Notes: generated by a model not told the origin, from the letters alone. A DNA stretch of 6,392 nt from Xanthobacteraceae bacterium (GCA_030043335.1 JASHXX010000088.1:1-6392); one strand, 5' to 3'. Counted from the stretch's first letter, positions 1 to 6,392 are shown. Translations and numbers: made by a program.

Positions 1-754
1 CGGCTGGTGCGGGGTGATGGTCAACGTGTCGGACGTTGCCGCGATGGGCGGGCGCGCGATCGCGGTGGTCGACGCGCTTTGGGCGGCCGGCGACAAGTCG
101 GCGGCGCCGGTTCTCGCCGGCCTGCGCGCCGCCTCCGAGACCTACCGCGTGCCGGTCGTCGGCGGGCACACCAACACCCGCACCGATGGCGGTCAGCTCG
201 CGGTCGCGATTCTCGGCCGGGCGAAACACCTCCTCACCTCGTTCGACGCGCGGCCGCGCGACCGACTGGTCGCGGCGATCGACCTGCGCGGCCGCTACCG
301 CGAGCCATTTGCCAACTGGGAAGCAGCGACCGATGCGCCGCCGGCGCGGCTCAACGCCGACCTCGAAATCCTCCCCGCACTTGCTGAGTCCGGTCTGGCG
401 ACGGCCGCGAAAGACATTTCGCAGGGCGGCTTAATCGGCACCGCCATGATGCTCGCGGAATGCTCGCGCGCCGGCGCCTTGGTCGACGTGACGCGCGTGC
501 CCCGGCCGCAGGGCGCGCAGCTCGAGCGCTGGCTGCAGACCTTCCCGAGCTTCGGTTTCCTTCTGGCGGTGCGGCCGGCAAACGCCATGGCCGTGCTGGC
601 GCGCTTTCGCGACCGCGGTATCGCCGCAGCCGACATCGGCGAATTCACCGCGGATCAGCGTATGACCATTGCTGATGGTGCCGGCGAGGAGACGCTCTGG
701 GATTTTGCCCGAGAGCCGCTGATCGGCTGCGTCCGCGGCGAGGTCTTCGCATGA
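1..754 (+). CDS. AIR synthase-related protein, sll0787-like (5' partial)
   Basis: This is the C-terminal 250 residues of a PurM/AIR-synthase superfamily protein. The frame is open from base 2, so the GTG/ATG codons near base 14 are internal. Seen in the sequence: MVNVSDVAAMGG (window residues 6-17), the metal/nucleotide-binding type motif of the PurM N-terminal domain; VVGGHTN (52-58); and KDISQGG (137-143), which opens the PurM C-terminal domain. About 70-100 N-terminal residues are probably missing. PurM-type enzymes use ATP to activate an amide or carbonyl oxygen for attack by an amine; the substrate of this subfamily is not known to me. It differs from housekeeping purM in its motifs and in its neighbours, which are the MSMEG_0565/0570/0569-type genes of the Nit1C nitrilase cluster. 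The stop overlaps the next start as ATGA. Family call is strong; function is inferred only from context. Confidence 0.88.
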   Translation, partial: GWCGVMVNVSDVAAMGGRAIAVVDALWAAGDKSAAPVLAGLRAASETYRVPVVGGHTNTRTDGGQLAVAILGRAKHLLTSFDARPRDRLVAAIDLRGRYREPFANWEAATDAPPARLNADLEILPALAESGLATAAKDISQGGLIGTAMMLAECSRAGALVDVTRVPRPQGAQLERWLQTFPSFGFLLAVRPANAMAVLARFRDRGIAAADIGEFTADQRMTIADGAGEETLWDFAREPLIGCVRGEVFA

Positions 755-1911
755 GCGCGGCGCTGCGCATTGCGATCCTTGCTCATTCCACCAACCCGCG
801 CGGCGGGGTCGTGCATGCGCTCGAACTTGGCGAGGCGCTGTGCCGCCTCGGCCACGCCGCCGCGGTGTTCGCTCCCGACCCGAGCAGCGCCGGCTTCTTT
901 CGCGACACGCGTTGCGAAACCGTTCGCGTCGTAGCCGCCGCGGCGCAGCGCAATGTGCGGGCGTTGGTCGAGGCGCGCATCGCCGATTACCTGCGGCATT
1001 TCGAACGCCCGGAGCGCCGCCGCTTCGACATTTGGCACGCGCAGGACGGCATTTCCGGAAACGCGCTGGCGATGCTCAAGGAGCGCGGCCTCATTCCGGG
1101 TTTCGCCCGGACCGTACATCACCTCGACAGTTTCGATGACCAGCGCCTCTGCGCCCTGCAGACCCGCGCCGTCACGGCGGCCGATCATTTGTTTGTCGTC
1201 GGCCGCGTGTGGCGTGATTGGCTTGCCCGTGAGTTCGGCCGCGACGCCTGCATTGTCGGCAACGGCGTCGATTGCGAGCGCTATTCGCCGACGCCCAACG
1301 CGACCGACGGCGAACTGCGCCGGCGCCTTGATCTGCCTCCGGGCGCGCCGGTGTTCCTGGCGATCGGCGGGATCGAGGAACGCAAGAATACAATCCGGAT
1401 TCTGCAAGCCTTCCAGATCCTGCGGCTGCAGCATCCCTCCGCCGTGCTGGTGCTCGCAGGCGGCGCTTCGCTCCTCGATCACGGCGCCTACCAGGCCCGC
1501 TTCGCCGGCGTGTTGGCCCATAGCGGGACCGCAGCGCATGCGGTGGTCCGCACCGGACCGCTGCGGCAGAAATTGATGCCTGCGCTCTATCGCGCCGCGA
1601 CTTCGCTGATCTTTCCCTCGACCAAGGAGGGTTTCGGCCTGGTGGTTCTCGAGGCAATGGCAAGCGGCGTGCCGGTGGTCGCCTCCCGGATCGCGCCATT
1701 CACCGAATATCTGGGCGATGACGAGGTCGAATGGTGCGATCCGTTCGACACCGCCTCGATCGCCGCGGCCATGGCGCGCTCGCTCGAGCCGTCGCGGCGC
1801 CCGCAGCTGATCGCGCGCGGTCTGCAGATTGCGGCGCGGCATGACTGGGACAGCACCGCCCGCGCCCATCTTCCGACTTACGAGCTGCTGCTGGAGCGCG
1901 TCCATGCCTGA
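751..1911 (+). CDS. GT4-like glycosyltransferase, MSMEG_0565 family
   Basis: A 386-residue GT-B-fold glycosyltransferase, predicted cytoplasmic with no signal peptide or membrane segment. Seen: an N-terminal Rossmann strand followed by NPRGGVVHALELGEAL (residues 15-30), typical of acceptor-domain starts; WHAQDGISGN (95-104); VGNGVD (169-174), the usual linker into the donor domain; GGIEERKN (206-213), whose R211 and K212 sit where GT4 enzymes contact the nucleotide-sugar phosphates; and the E-x7-E retaining motif at E293/E301 in KEGFGLVVLE. Together these support a retaining transferase using a nucleotide-sugar donor. Sugar and acceptor are unknown. It begins inside the previous stop codon (ATGA) with a GAGG Shine-Dalgarno 7 nt upstream (740-743), so translation is probably coupled. 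It matches in type and position the glycosyltransferase often carried in Nit1C nitrilase clusters. Its presence implies that the pathway handles a sugar-linked molecule, which is inference. Confidence 0.9.
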   Translation: MSAALRIAILAHSTNPRGGVVHALELGEALCRLGHAAAVFAPDPSSAGFFRDTRCETVRVVAAAAQRNVRALVEARIADYLRHFERPERRRFDIWHAQDGISGNALAMLKERGLIPGFARTVHHLDSFDDQRLCALQTRAVTAADHLFVVGRVWRDWLAREFGRDACIVGNGVDCERYSPTPNATDGELRRRLDLPPGAPVFLAIGGIEERKNTIRILQAFQILRLQHPSAVLVLAGGASLLDHGAYQARFAGVLAHSGTAAHAVVRTGPLRQKLMPALYRAATSLIFPSTKEGFGLVVLEAMASGVPVVASRIAPFTEYLGDDEVEWCDPFDTASIAAAMARSLEPSRRPQLIARGLQIAARHDWDSTARAHLPTYELLLERVHA

Positions 1912-2191
1912 GATGCGCTTCCGTATCCGCTGGCCGGACGGCGCCGAGGAAAGCTGCTACTCGCCTTCGCTGGTCGTGAAGGACTTTCTCGCCCCCGGCG
2001 AAAGCTATCGGCTCGCCGATTTTGTCGAGCGCAGCCGCGCGGCGCTCACGCTCGCGAGCGACCGCGTCGAAGCCAGATACCGCTGGCGGTGCTCGCGCGC
2101 CGCGGCACAGTTGGCGCGGATCGAGACCGCCGCGGCGTCCTTCGCCGCGACCGCCGAGGCGCGCGTCACAGTCGATGCCTTCGAAGAGTGA
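1904..2191 (+). CDS. MSMEG_0570-family nitrogen starvation response protein
   Basis: A small 95-residue cytoplasmic protein of unknown biochemical function. The ATG at 1904 is chosen because it gives the family's usual N-terminus (MPEMRFRIRWPDG), has GGAG 7 nt upstream (1893-1896), and overlaps the glycosyltransferase stop by 8 bp; the open frame further upstream is only overlap with that gene. Features seen: a WPDG-x4-SCYSPS segment (residues 10-22), a central VVKDFLAPGESY stretch (24-35), and a helical, Ala/Arg-rich C-terminal half containing CSRAAAQL (63-70). There are two cysteines, C18 and C63, both in segments I recall as conserved in the family. No recognised enzyme domain, signal peptide or membrane segment is visible. 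The family name comes from its association with the nitrogen-starvation-linked Nit1C nitrilase cluster, which agrees with its neighbours here. It could be a carrier, a small subunit or a redox/metal-binding partner of the adjacent flavoprotein; that is speculation. Confidence 0.88.
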   Translation: MPEMRFRIRWPDGAEESCYSPSLVVKDFLAPGESYRLADFVERSRAALTLASDRVEARYRWRCSRAAAQLARIETAAASFAATAEARVTVDAFEE

Positions 2192-2193
2192 GC

Positions 2194-2199
2194 AGGAGG
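2194..2199 (+). promoter_or_regulatory. Strong Shine-Dalgarno fixing a GTG start
   Basis: A perfect AGGAGG lies 7 nt before the GTG at 2207, in the 15-bp gap after the preceding stop codon. It decides the start of the flavoprotein gene: the nearby ATG at 2211 is in a different frame, and only the GTG leads directly into the FAD-binding fold. Confidence 0.85.
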
Positions 2200-2206
2200 C
2201 CGCCGC

Positions 2207-3442
2207 GTGAATGAGACACGATCGATTTCGCGCCACGCCGTGGCGGTGATTGGCGGCGGCCAGGCCGGCCTGTCGATCAGCTGGTATTTGACGCAGAGCG
2301 GCATCGATCACGTGGTGTTCGAGAAGGAGCGCGCCGGGCACGCCTGGCGCACCGAGCGCTGGGATTCGTTTTGCCTCGTCACCCCGAACTGGCAATGCCA
2401 GCTTCCCGGCTTTCCCTATCAAGGGCCGGACCCGCACGGCTTCATGCTGCGCGAGGAGATCGTCGCCTATCTCGACGCGTTCATCGCCTCGTTCGCGCCG
2501 CCGCTCCTCGAAGGCGCGGCGGTCCGGCATCTGCGCGGCGATCCGCAGCACGGTTTCATGCTCGACGCGAGCGACGGCATCCATTTCGCCGACCGGGTGG
2601 TGATTGCGACCGGCGGATATCAGGTTCCGGTCATCCCGCGCTGCGCCGAGCGGCTGCCGGACGATATCGTGCAGATCCATTCATCGACCTACCGCAATCC
2701 GGATTCGCTGCCTCCCGGCGCGGTGCTCGTCGTCGGCAGCGGCCAATCCGGCTGCCAGATCGCCGAGGACCTGCATCTGGCCGGCCGCAAAGTGCATCTG
2801 TGCGTCGGCGATGCGCCGCGCGTCGCGCGCCGCTACCGCGGCAAGGACGTGGTCGAGTGGCTGCACCTGATGGGCTACTACGATTTGCCGGTGCACGAGC
2901 ATCCGCTGCGCGAGGGCGTGCGTGACAAGACCAACCACTACGTGACCGGCCGCGACGGCGGGCGCGACATCGACCTGCGCCAGCGCGCGCTTGAGGGCAT
3001 GGAGCTTTACGGGCGTCTCCTCGACGTCCGGGGCGATCGGCTCATTCTCGCCGATGATCTGGCGCTCTGCCTCGATCAGGCCGACCAGGTTTCCGAGAGC
3101 ATCAAGACCAGCATCGACGGCTTCATCGCCAAACAGGCGATCGCGGCGCCGGAGGAGGCCCGCTATCGTCCGCTGTGGACGCCGCCGGCGGAGCGCCCGC
3201 AGCTCGACTATCGCGCCGCCGGCATCACCTCGATCGTCTGGTGCATCGGCTTTCGCACCGACTACGACTGGATCGACCTGCCGCTGTTCAACGGCCGCGG
3301 CCAGCCGAGCCACGTGCGCGGCGTGACGCCGGTCCCCGGCGTTTATTTTCTCGGGCTGCCGTGGCTGCACACCTGGGGCTCCGGCCGCTTCTCCGGCGTC
3401 GCGCGCGACGCTGAATATCTCGCCGAGCACATCAAGTCGTAA
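2207..3442 (+). CDS. Flavin-dependent oxidoreductase, MSMEG_0569 family (FMO-like)
   Basis: A 411-residue class B flavoprotein monooxygenase-like enzyme, predicted soluble. Two dinucleotide-binding motifs are visible: G16-x-G18-x2-G21 (VIGGGQAG) for FAD near the N-terminus and G177-x-G179-x2-G182 (VVGSGQSG) for NAD(P)H. Between them are an ATGGY stretch following the second FAD-domain strand and IHSSTY (157-162), comparable to the HS-x2-Y linker seen before the NADPH motif of FMO and Baeyer-Villiger-type enzymes. The C-terminus carries GLPWLHTWGSGRFSG, a strongly conserved-looking segment. The enzyme would reduce FAD with NAD(P)H and use O2 to oxygenate a small substrate, or act as an oxidoreductase; the substrate is unknown. 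It is the last gene of the operon, and its family is a recurrent member of Nit1C clusters tied to cyanide/nitrogen metabolism. Start is GTG with a strong upstream Shine-Dalgarno. Confidence 0.92.
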   Translation: MNETRSISRHAVAVIGGGQAGLSISWYLTQSGIDHVVFEKERAGHAWRTERWDSFCLVTPNWQCQLPGFPYQGPDPHGFMLREEIVAYLDAFIASFAPPLLEGAAVRHLRGDPQHGFMLDASDGIHFADRVVIATGGYQVPVIPRCAERLPDDIVQIHSSTYRNPDSLPPGAVLVVGSGQSGCQIAEDLHLAGRKVHLCVGDAPRVARRYRGKDVVEWLHLMGYYDLPVHEHPLREGVRDKTNHYVTGRDGGRDIDLRQRALEGMELYGRLLDVRGDRLILADDLALCLDQADQVSESIKTSIDGFIAKQAIAAPEEARYRPLWTPPAERPQLDYRAAGITSIVWCIGFRTDYDWIDLPLFNGRGQPSHVRGVTPVPGVYFLGLPWLHTWGSGRFSGVARDAEYLAEHIKS

Positions 3443-3475
3443 GACTTCGCTGTGCCTTCGAAAACTGCGCCGCGT

Positions 3476-3558
3476 CCCCCTTCGAGGCAGGCTCGCTCGC
3501 CTGTCATCGGGCCGGCCATTTCGGGCCGGACCCGTCGGCTCGTGCCTCAGGGTGACGG
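3476..3558. repeat. GC-rich intergenic palindromic element
   Basis: This element fills most of the 131-bp gap between the convergent gene groups. Outer arms CCC-TTC-GAGGC (3478-3488) and GCCTC-A-GGG (3544-3552) pair imperfectly. Inside are a CAGGC/GCCTG hairpin (3488-3492 with 3499-3503) and a stronger hairpin at 3508-3534. The pattern of a CCTTCGAG-like left end and a CCTCAGGGTGACGG-like right end resembles dispersed intergenic palindromes that I recall as common in Bradyrhizobium and relatives. Only one copy is present here, so its repeat status is inferred. Confidence 0.55.
3508..3534. terminator. Possible bidirectional terminator hairpin
   Basis: CGGG (3508-3511) pairs with CCCG (3531-3534), and CCGGCC (3512-3517) with GGCCGG (3524-3529). 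One bulged A lies at 3530 and the loop is ATTTCG (3518-3523), giving a 10-bp very GC-rich stem. It sits between the flavoprotein stop and the rpmG stop, which are convergent, so it could end transcription or protect 3' ends from both sides. There is no T-run on either side, so it is not a classical intrinsic terminator. Confidence 0.4.
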
Positions 3559-3573
3559 AAATATTCGCCGAGC

Positions 3574-3741
3574 TTATTTGATCTTGGCTTCGCGGAACTC
3601 GACGTGCTTTTTCGCCACCGGATCGTATTTCTTCTTCACGATCTTGTCGGTCATGGTGCGCGAATTCTTGCGGGTGACGTAGTAGAATCCGGTGTCGGCG
3701 CTGGACACCAGCTTGACCTTGATCGTGGTGGCTTTAGCCAT
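3574..3741 (-). CDS. rpmG: 50S ribosomal protein L33
   Basis: A complete 55-residue ribosomal protein L33 of the large subunit, located near the E site in known bacterial ribosomes. The translation begins [20 protein letters not shown], continues through [11 protein letters not shown] (residues 20-30) and ends [11 protein letters not shown], matching the family in length and in the [10 protein letters not shown] core. It has no cysteines, so it is the zinc-independent form usual in Alphaproteobacteria. It is strongly basic, with many lysines despite the GC-rich genome. The ATG at 3741 has GAGG 8 nt upstream (complement of 3750-3753). A likely promoter of its own lies in the 83-bp gap after the Nudix gene. 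Overlapping frames on the other strand here are spurious. Confidence 0.97.
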   Translation of the reverse strand: MAKATTIKVKLVSSADTGFYYVTRKNSRTMTDKIVKKKYDPVAKKHVEFREAKIK

Positions 3742-3780
3742 GGGTCGGACCTCGAAAGTCGGTTCGCTTGGTTCGCCGTG

Positions 3781-3808
3781 AACCTAGTCGGCGCGCCTTG
3801 AAAGTCAA
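3781..3808 (-). promoter_or_regulatory. Putative sigma-70-type promoter for rpmG
   Basis: On the minus strand, TTGACT (complement of 3803-3808) is followed after 16 nt by TAGGTT (complement of 3781-3786), about 40 nt before the rpmG start. The -35 matches the consensus in five of six bases; the -10 is weak, matching three of six. The position, just after the end of the Nudix gene and before a ribosomal protein gene, makes a separate promoter plausible. Confidence 0.45.
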
Positions 3809-3824
3809 GAAAGCGCCGGCGCGA

Positions 3825-4607
3825 TCAAAGGATTTCGCGCACCGGCCGCCGGTGCAGCATGCGATAGAACGGCACCGGATGGTCGTGCTGCATGCCCGCG
3901 GCGATGCGGTCGCGCAGATCCTCGAGCACGATCGTGGTGATCCGCGGCATGTCGAGGCGGCTCGCCTCGGTGATCGGCAGCCAAACGAGCTCGACGAGTT
4001 CCGCCTCAGGCCCGACAAAGCCTTCGGCGCGACGGGCAATCGCGGAAATGTCGGCAGCGAAGAAACGGCTGTCGAAGCGCCGCGGACGGTTGGTCGGGGT
4101 GATGGCGCGGGCGACGAAATGGATCGCGCCGAGGTCAGGGAGGATGCCGGCTTCGGCAAAGGCCCGCCAGGGACCCTCGGGCGCCGCAATCGGCTCTGCC
4201 GAACGGCTGCCGAGCATCAGGCCGGTCTCTTCGTAGGTCTCGCGCACTGCCGCAAGCGCAAAGCCGGCGGCCTTGGCCGTGCTGGGGCGTTTGAGCTTGC
4301 GCAGCAGACGCGCGGTGTGTCGCTCGTGCAAAGGCGCGGCGAACGGCATCAGCCGGTCGCTGATCTCGACGCGGCCGCCGGGAAAGACGAATTTGCCGGG
4401 CACGAATTTGTGCCGCGAATGCCGGCGGCCGAGCAGCACTTTCGGCACCGGTTCTGAGCGGTCGATGAGGATGAGCGTCGCTGAATCCTTCGGCCGCAGA
4501 TAAGGCAGTCGGGTATCGTCGCTCACGCCGCGGTCGCCTTCGGTCGGGTCGATCAGCCGGCCGCCCGGTACCGCGCTCTCGACGTCATCGCTCACGTCAT
4601 TGCTCAT
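3825..4607 (-). CDS. Nudix hydrolase with interrupted Nudix box
   Basis: A 260-residue Nudix-superfamily hydrolase, which would cleave a nucleoside diphosphate linked to another group, using Mg2+ or Mn2+. Seen: a core strand ATLILIDR (43-50), FVFPGGRVE (73-81) opening the Nudix box, and VRETYEETGLML (121-132), the R-E-x2-E-E-x-G helix with catalytic glutamates E126 and E127. About 40 residues (82-120), including a basic LLRKLKRPS segment, separate PGG from the RE helix, so the usual G-x5-E-x7-REUXEEXGU spacing is broken by an insertion. This arrangement resembles NUDT19-like CoA-type Nudix enzymes, but no CoA signature was confirmed, so the substrate is open. The first 40 residues are acidic and probably disordered. 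Its ATG overlaps the rnr stop (ATGA) with GAGG 9 nt upstream, so it is probably translationally coupled to rnr. Confidence 0.9.
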   Translation of the reverse strand: MSNDVSDDVESAVPGGRLIDPTEGDRGVSDDTRLPYLRPKDSATLILIDRSEPVPKVLLGRRHSRHKFVPGKFVFPGGRVEISDRLMPFAAPLHERHTARLLRKLKRPSTAKAAGFALAAVRETYEETGLMLGSRSAEPIAAPEGPWRAFAEAGILPDLGAIHFVARAITPTNRPRRFDSRFFAADISAIARRAEGFVGPEAELVELVWLPITEASRLDMPRITTIVLEDLRDRIAAGMQHDHPVPFYRMLHRRPVREIL

Positions 4608-6392
4608 GAAGTGCCGCCTCGGCGCCGGCGCCGTTGCGAGGAACGCGCATTGGTCTGCCGCGCACGCGGCTCGCGCCGCGCGCGCGCCGGCGCCCCGGCA
4701 TGATCCTCCCGCAGCAGCCTGAAACGCAAGGCGCCGGCGACCGGCGCCGCCTCGACGAGCTCGACCGTGACCGGGTCGCCGAGCCGATAGCTCGCCGAGC
4801 TGCCGACGAAGGCATGGCTCTTCTCCTGGTAGCGGAAATATTCGTCGCCGATATTGCGCGCCGGAACGAAACCGTCGGCGCCGGTCTCGTCAAGCTCTAT
4901 AAACAGACCGGCCCGGGTGACCCCGGAGATATGCCCGTCGAATACCGCGCCGACGCGATCGGCGAGAAAATGCGCGATCAGGCGGTCGGCGGTCTCGCGC
5001 TCCGCCTTCATGGCGCGGCGCTCGGTCGCGGAAATATTGGCCGCGATTTCGGAAAGCGCCCGCGAATCCGTGTTATCCGCCAATCGGTCGGCCCCGAGCT
5101 TGAGCGCCCGGATCAGCGCGCGATGCACGACGAGATCGGCATAGCGGCGGATCGGCGAGGTGTAGTGGGCGTAGCGCCGCAGGTTGAGGCCGAAATGGCC
5201 GAAATTGTCCGGCGAGTATTCGGCCTGCGCCTGGGTCCGTAGCACCACCTCGTTGACCAGCCGCTCGACGTCGCGCCCTTTGACGCGGGCGAGAACGCGG
5301 TTGAAGGCGTCGGGCCGTAGCGCGCCGCCCTTGGGCAGCGCGATGTCGAGGGTGGCTAAGAACTCGCGCAGCACATTGAGCTTGTCCGGCGTCGGCTCAT
5401 CGTGGACGCGATAGATCAGCGGCACGCGCAACCGCTCGCAGGTTTCCGCCGCTGCGACATTGGCAAGAATCATGAATTCCTCGATCAGCCGATGCGCCTC
5501 AAGGCGCTGCGGGATGATCACGCGATCGACCGTGCCGTCGGATTTGAGCACGATCTTGCGCTCGGGAATTTCAAGGTCGAGCGGATCGCGCTCATCGCGG
5601 GCGCGCCGCACCGCGCGATAGGCCGCGTAGAGCGGAGCGAGGATTTTCTCGACAATCGGCTCCGTGACTTCGTCGGGCCGACCGGAAACGGCAAGCTGCG
5701 CCTGCTCGTAATGCAGGCGCGCGGCGGAGCGGATCATCACCCGATGGAAGCTGTGCGAGCGCTTGCGGCCGTCGGCGCCGATCACCATGCGTACCGCAAG
5801 CGCCGGACGATCTTCCAGCGGCCGCAGCGAGCACAGATCGTTGGAGATGCGCTCCGGCAGCATCGGCACGACGCGGTCGGGAAAATAGACCGAGTTGCCG
5901 CGCTCGACCGCGGTGCGGTCGAGCGCCGAGCCCGGCCGTACGTAGTGCGCGACGTCGGCGATCGCGACGCTGACGAGAAAGCCGCCGCGATTGCGCGAGT
6001 CGGGATCGGACAGCGCGTGGACGGCATCGTCGTGATCCTTGGCGTCGGGCGGATCGATGGTGACGAACGGCACCTCGCGCCAGTCTTCGCGTCCGGCAAG
6101 CGTCGCCGGCCGCGCCGCTTCGGCTTCGGCAAGCACCGCGCGGGTAAACACGTGCGGGATGTCATGGGCGTGGATCGCGATCAGGCTGACGGCGCGCTCG
6201 CTTTTGATCGAGCCGAGCCGCTCGACGACCGAGCCGGTGGGCAGCCCGAACCGGCCGTGCCGCGCGACCTCGACCGCGATGAGATCGCCGTCAACCGCGC
6301 CGCCGGTGCCGCCGCTTGGAATCGCAAGCTCGCGGCCGAGCTGCTTCTTGTCGATCGGTACCAGGCGGCCGCCGCCGCCGGCGACGCTGCGA
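4604..6392 (-). CDS. rnr: Ribonuclease R (5' partial)
   Basis: The C-terminal 595 residues of RNase R, a processive 3'-to-5' exoribonuclease that degrades structured RNA; the frame is open to the right edge, so the true start lies beyond it and roughly 130-200 residues are missing. Window residues: a cold-shock/OB-type segment with GGAVDGDLIAVEV near 30-45; the RNB catalytic motif IDPPDAKDHDDA (112-123), whose D113, D119, D121 and D122 align with E. coli D272, D278, D280 and D281; NSVYFPDRVVPMLP, typical of the RNB domain; YTSPIRRYADLVVHR (410-424), also RNB; an S1 RNA-binding domain at about 480-560; and a 35-residue Arg-rich tail (561-595) ending in a run of five arginines. The S1 domain and basic tail separate it from RNase II. 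The stop overlaps the Nudix start by 4 bp. All catalytic aspartates are present, so it should be active. Confidence 0.96.
   Translation of the reverse strand, partial: RSVAGGGGRLVPIDKKQLGRELAIPSGGTGGAVDGDLIAVEVARHGRFGLPTGSVVERLGSIKSERAVSLIAIHAHDIPHVFTRAVLAEAEAARPATLAGREDWREVPFVTIDPPDAKDHDDAVHALSDPDSRNRGGFLVSVAIADVAHYVRPGSALDRTAVERGNSVYFPDRVVPMLPERISNDLCSLRPLEDRPALAVRMVIGADGRKRSHSFHRVMIRSAARLHYEQAQLAVSGRPDEVTEPIVEKILAPLYAAYRAVRRARDERDPLDLEIPERKIVLKSDGTVDRVIIPQRLEAHRLIEEFMILANVAAAETCERLRVPLIYRVHDEPTPDKLNVLREFLATLDIALPKGGALRPDAFNRVLARVKGRDVERLVNEVVLRTQAQAEYSPDNFGHFGLNLRRYAHYTSPIRRYADLVVHRALIRALKLGADRLADNTDSRALSEIAANISATERRAMKAERETADRLIAHFLADRVGAVFDGHISGVTRAGLFIELDETGADGFVPARNIGDEYFRYQEKSHAFVGSSASYRLGDPVTVELVEAAPVAGALRFRLLREDHAGAPARARREPRARQTNARSSQRRRRRGGTS

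Noticed and set aside
14..754. Reading the first gene as complete from the GTG at 14
   Set aside because: The same frame is open to the window edge (Gly-Trp-Cys-Gly-Val before the Met), and starting at 14 would leave out the first part of the PurM fold, so the gene is truncated by the window rather than short.
655..1905. A 416-codon open frame on the minus strand opposite the glycosyltransferase
   Set aside because: It is the antisense shadow of a GC-rich gene. Its translation is rich in Arg, Ala and His without recognisable motifs, while the plus-strand frame has a full set of GT-B motifs.
1700..2680. A 326-codon minus-strand open frame across three plus-strand genes
   Set aside because: It spans parts of three well-supported genes, shows no family motif, and is expected from scarce stop codons at this GC content.
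3452..3801. Short plus-strand frames running from the intergenic gap over rpmG
   Set aside because: They cover the palindromic element and the antisense of a clear L33 gene, and look like no known protein.
3813..3822. Perfect 10-bp palindrome GCGCCGGCGC just downstream of the Nudix stop, followed on the minus strand by TTTCTT
   Set aside because: As a hairpin it has only three stem pairs around a four-base loop, and such GC palindromes arise easily by chance here. It also overlaps the upstream flank of the likely rpmG promoter. Too weak to call a terminator.
3768..4457. A 229-codon plus-strand frame opposite the Nudix gene
   Set aside because: The minus-strand frame carries the Nudix motifs and sits in an operon with a start/stop overlap; this one has no motif and no convincing ribosome site.

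Overview
The window is about 6.4 kb of GC-rich, tightly packed bacterial DNA holding two gene groups that converge on a short intergenic region near 3.45-3.57 kb. High GC, the alphaproteobacterial-type zinc-free L33, a rnr - Nudix - rpmG order and a Rhizobiales-like intergenic palindrome all suggest an alphaproteobacterium, probably of the Hyphomicrobiales (Rhizobiales). The genus cannot be fixed from this sequence.

Plus strand, 1-3442: the 3' end of an operon of four co-directional genes. In order these are a PurM/AIR-synthase-related protein (sll0787 type, 5' end outside the window), a GT4-like glycosyltransferase (MSMEG_0565 type), a 95-residue protein of unknown function (MSMEG_0570 type) and a two-dinucleotide-fold flavoprotein monooxygenase-like oxidoreductase (MSMEG_0569 type). 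The genes overlap by 4 bp and 8 bp and are then 15 bp apart, so they are very probably co-transcribed and translationally coupled. These families are companions of the conserved nitrilase cluster known as Nit1C, which also contains a nitrilase, a radical SAM protein, a GNAT acetyltransferase and an Sll0783-like protein. That cluster has been linked to nitrogen starvation and, in a cyanide-using pseudomonad, to cyanide assimilation. The missing members should lie just left of position 1. The chemistry of the pathway is not established, which makes this the most interesting part of the window.

Intergenic 3443-3573: no gene. It holds a GC-rich palindromic element with nested hairpins, placed where it could end transcription from both sides.

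Minus strand, 6392-3574: ribonuclease R (rnr, 5' end outside the window), a Nudix hydrolase whose start overlaps the rnr stop in an ATGA, then rpmG (ribosomal protein L33), which has its own likely promoter. This is an ordinary housekeeping block for RNA turnover, nucleotide clean-up and the ribosome.

I saw no tRNA, rRNA, CRISPR array, insertion sequence or phage gene.
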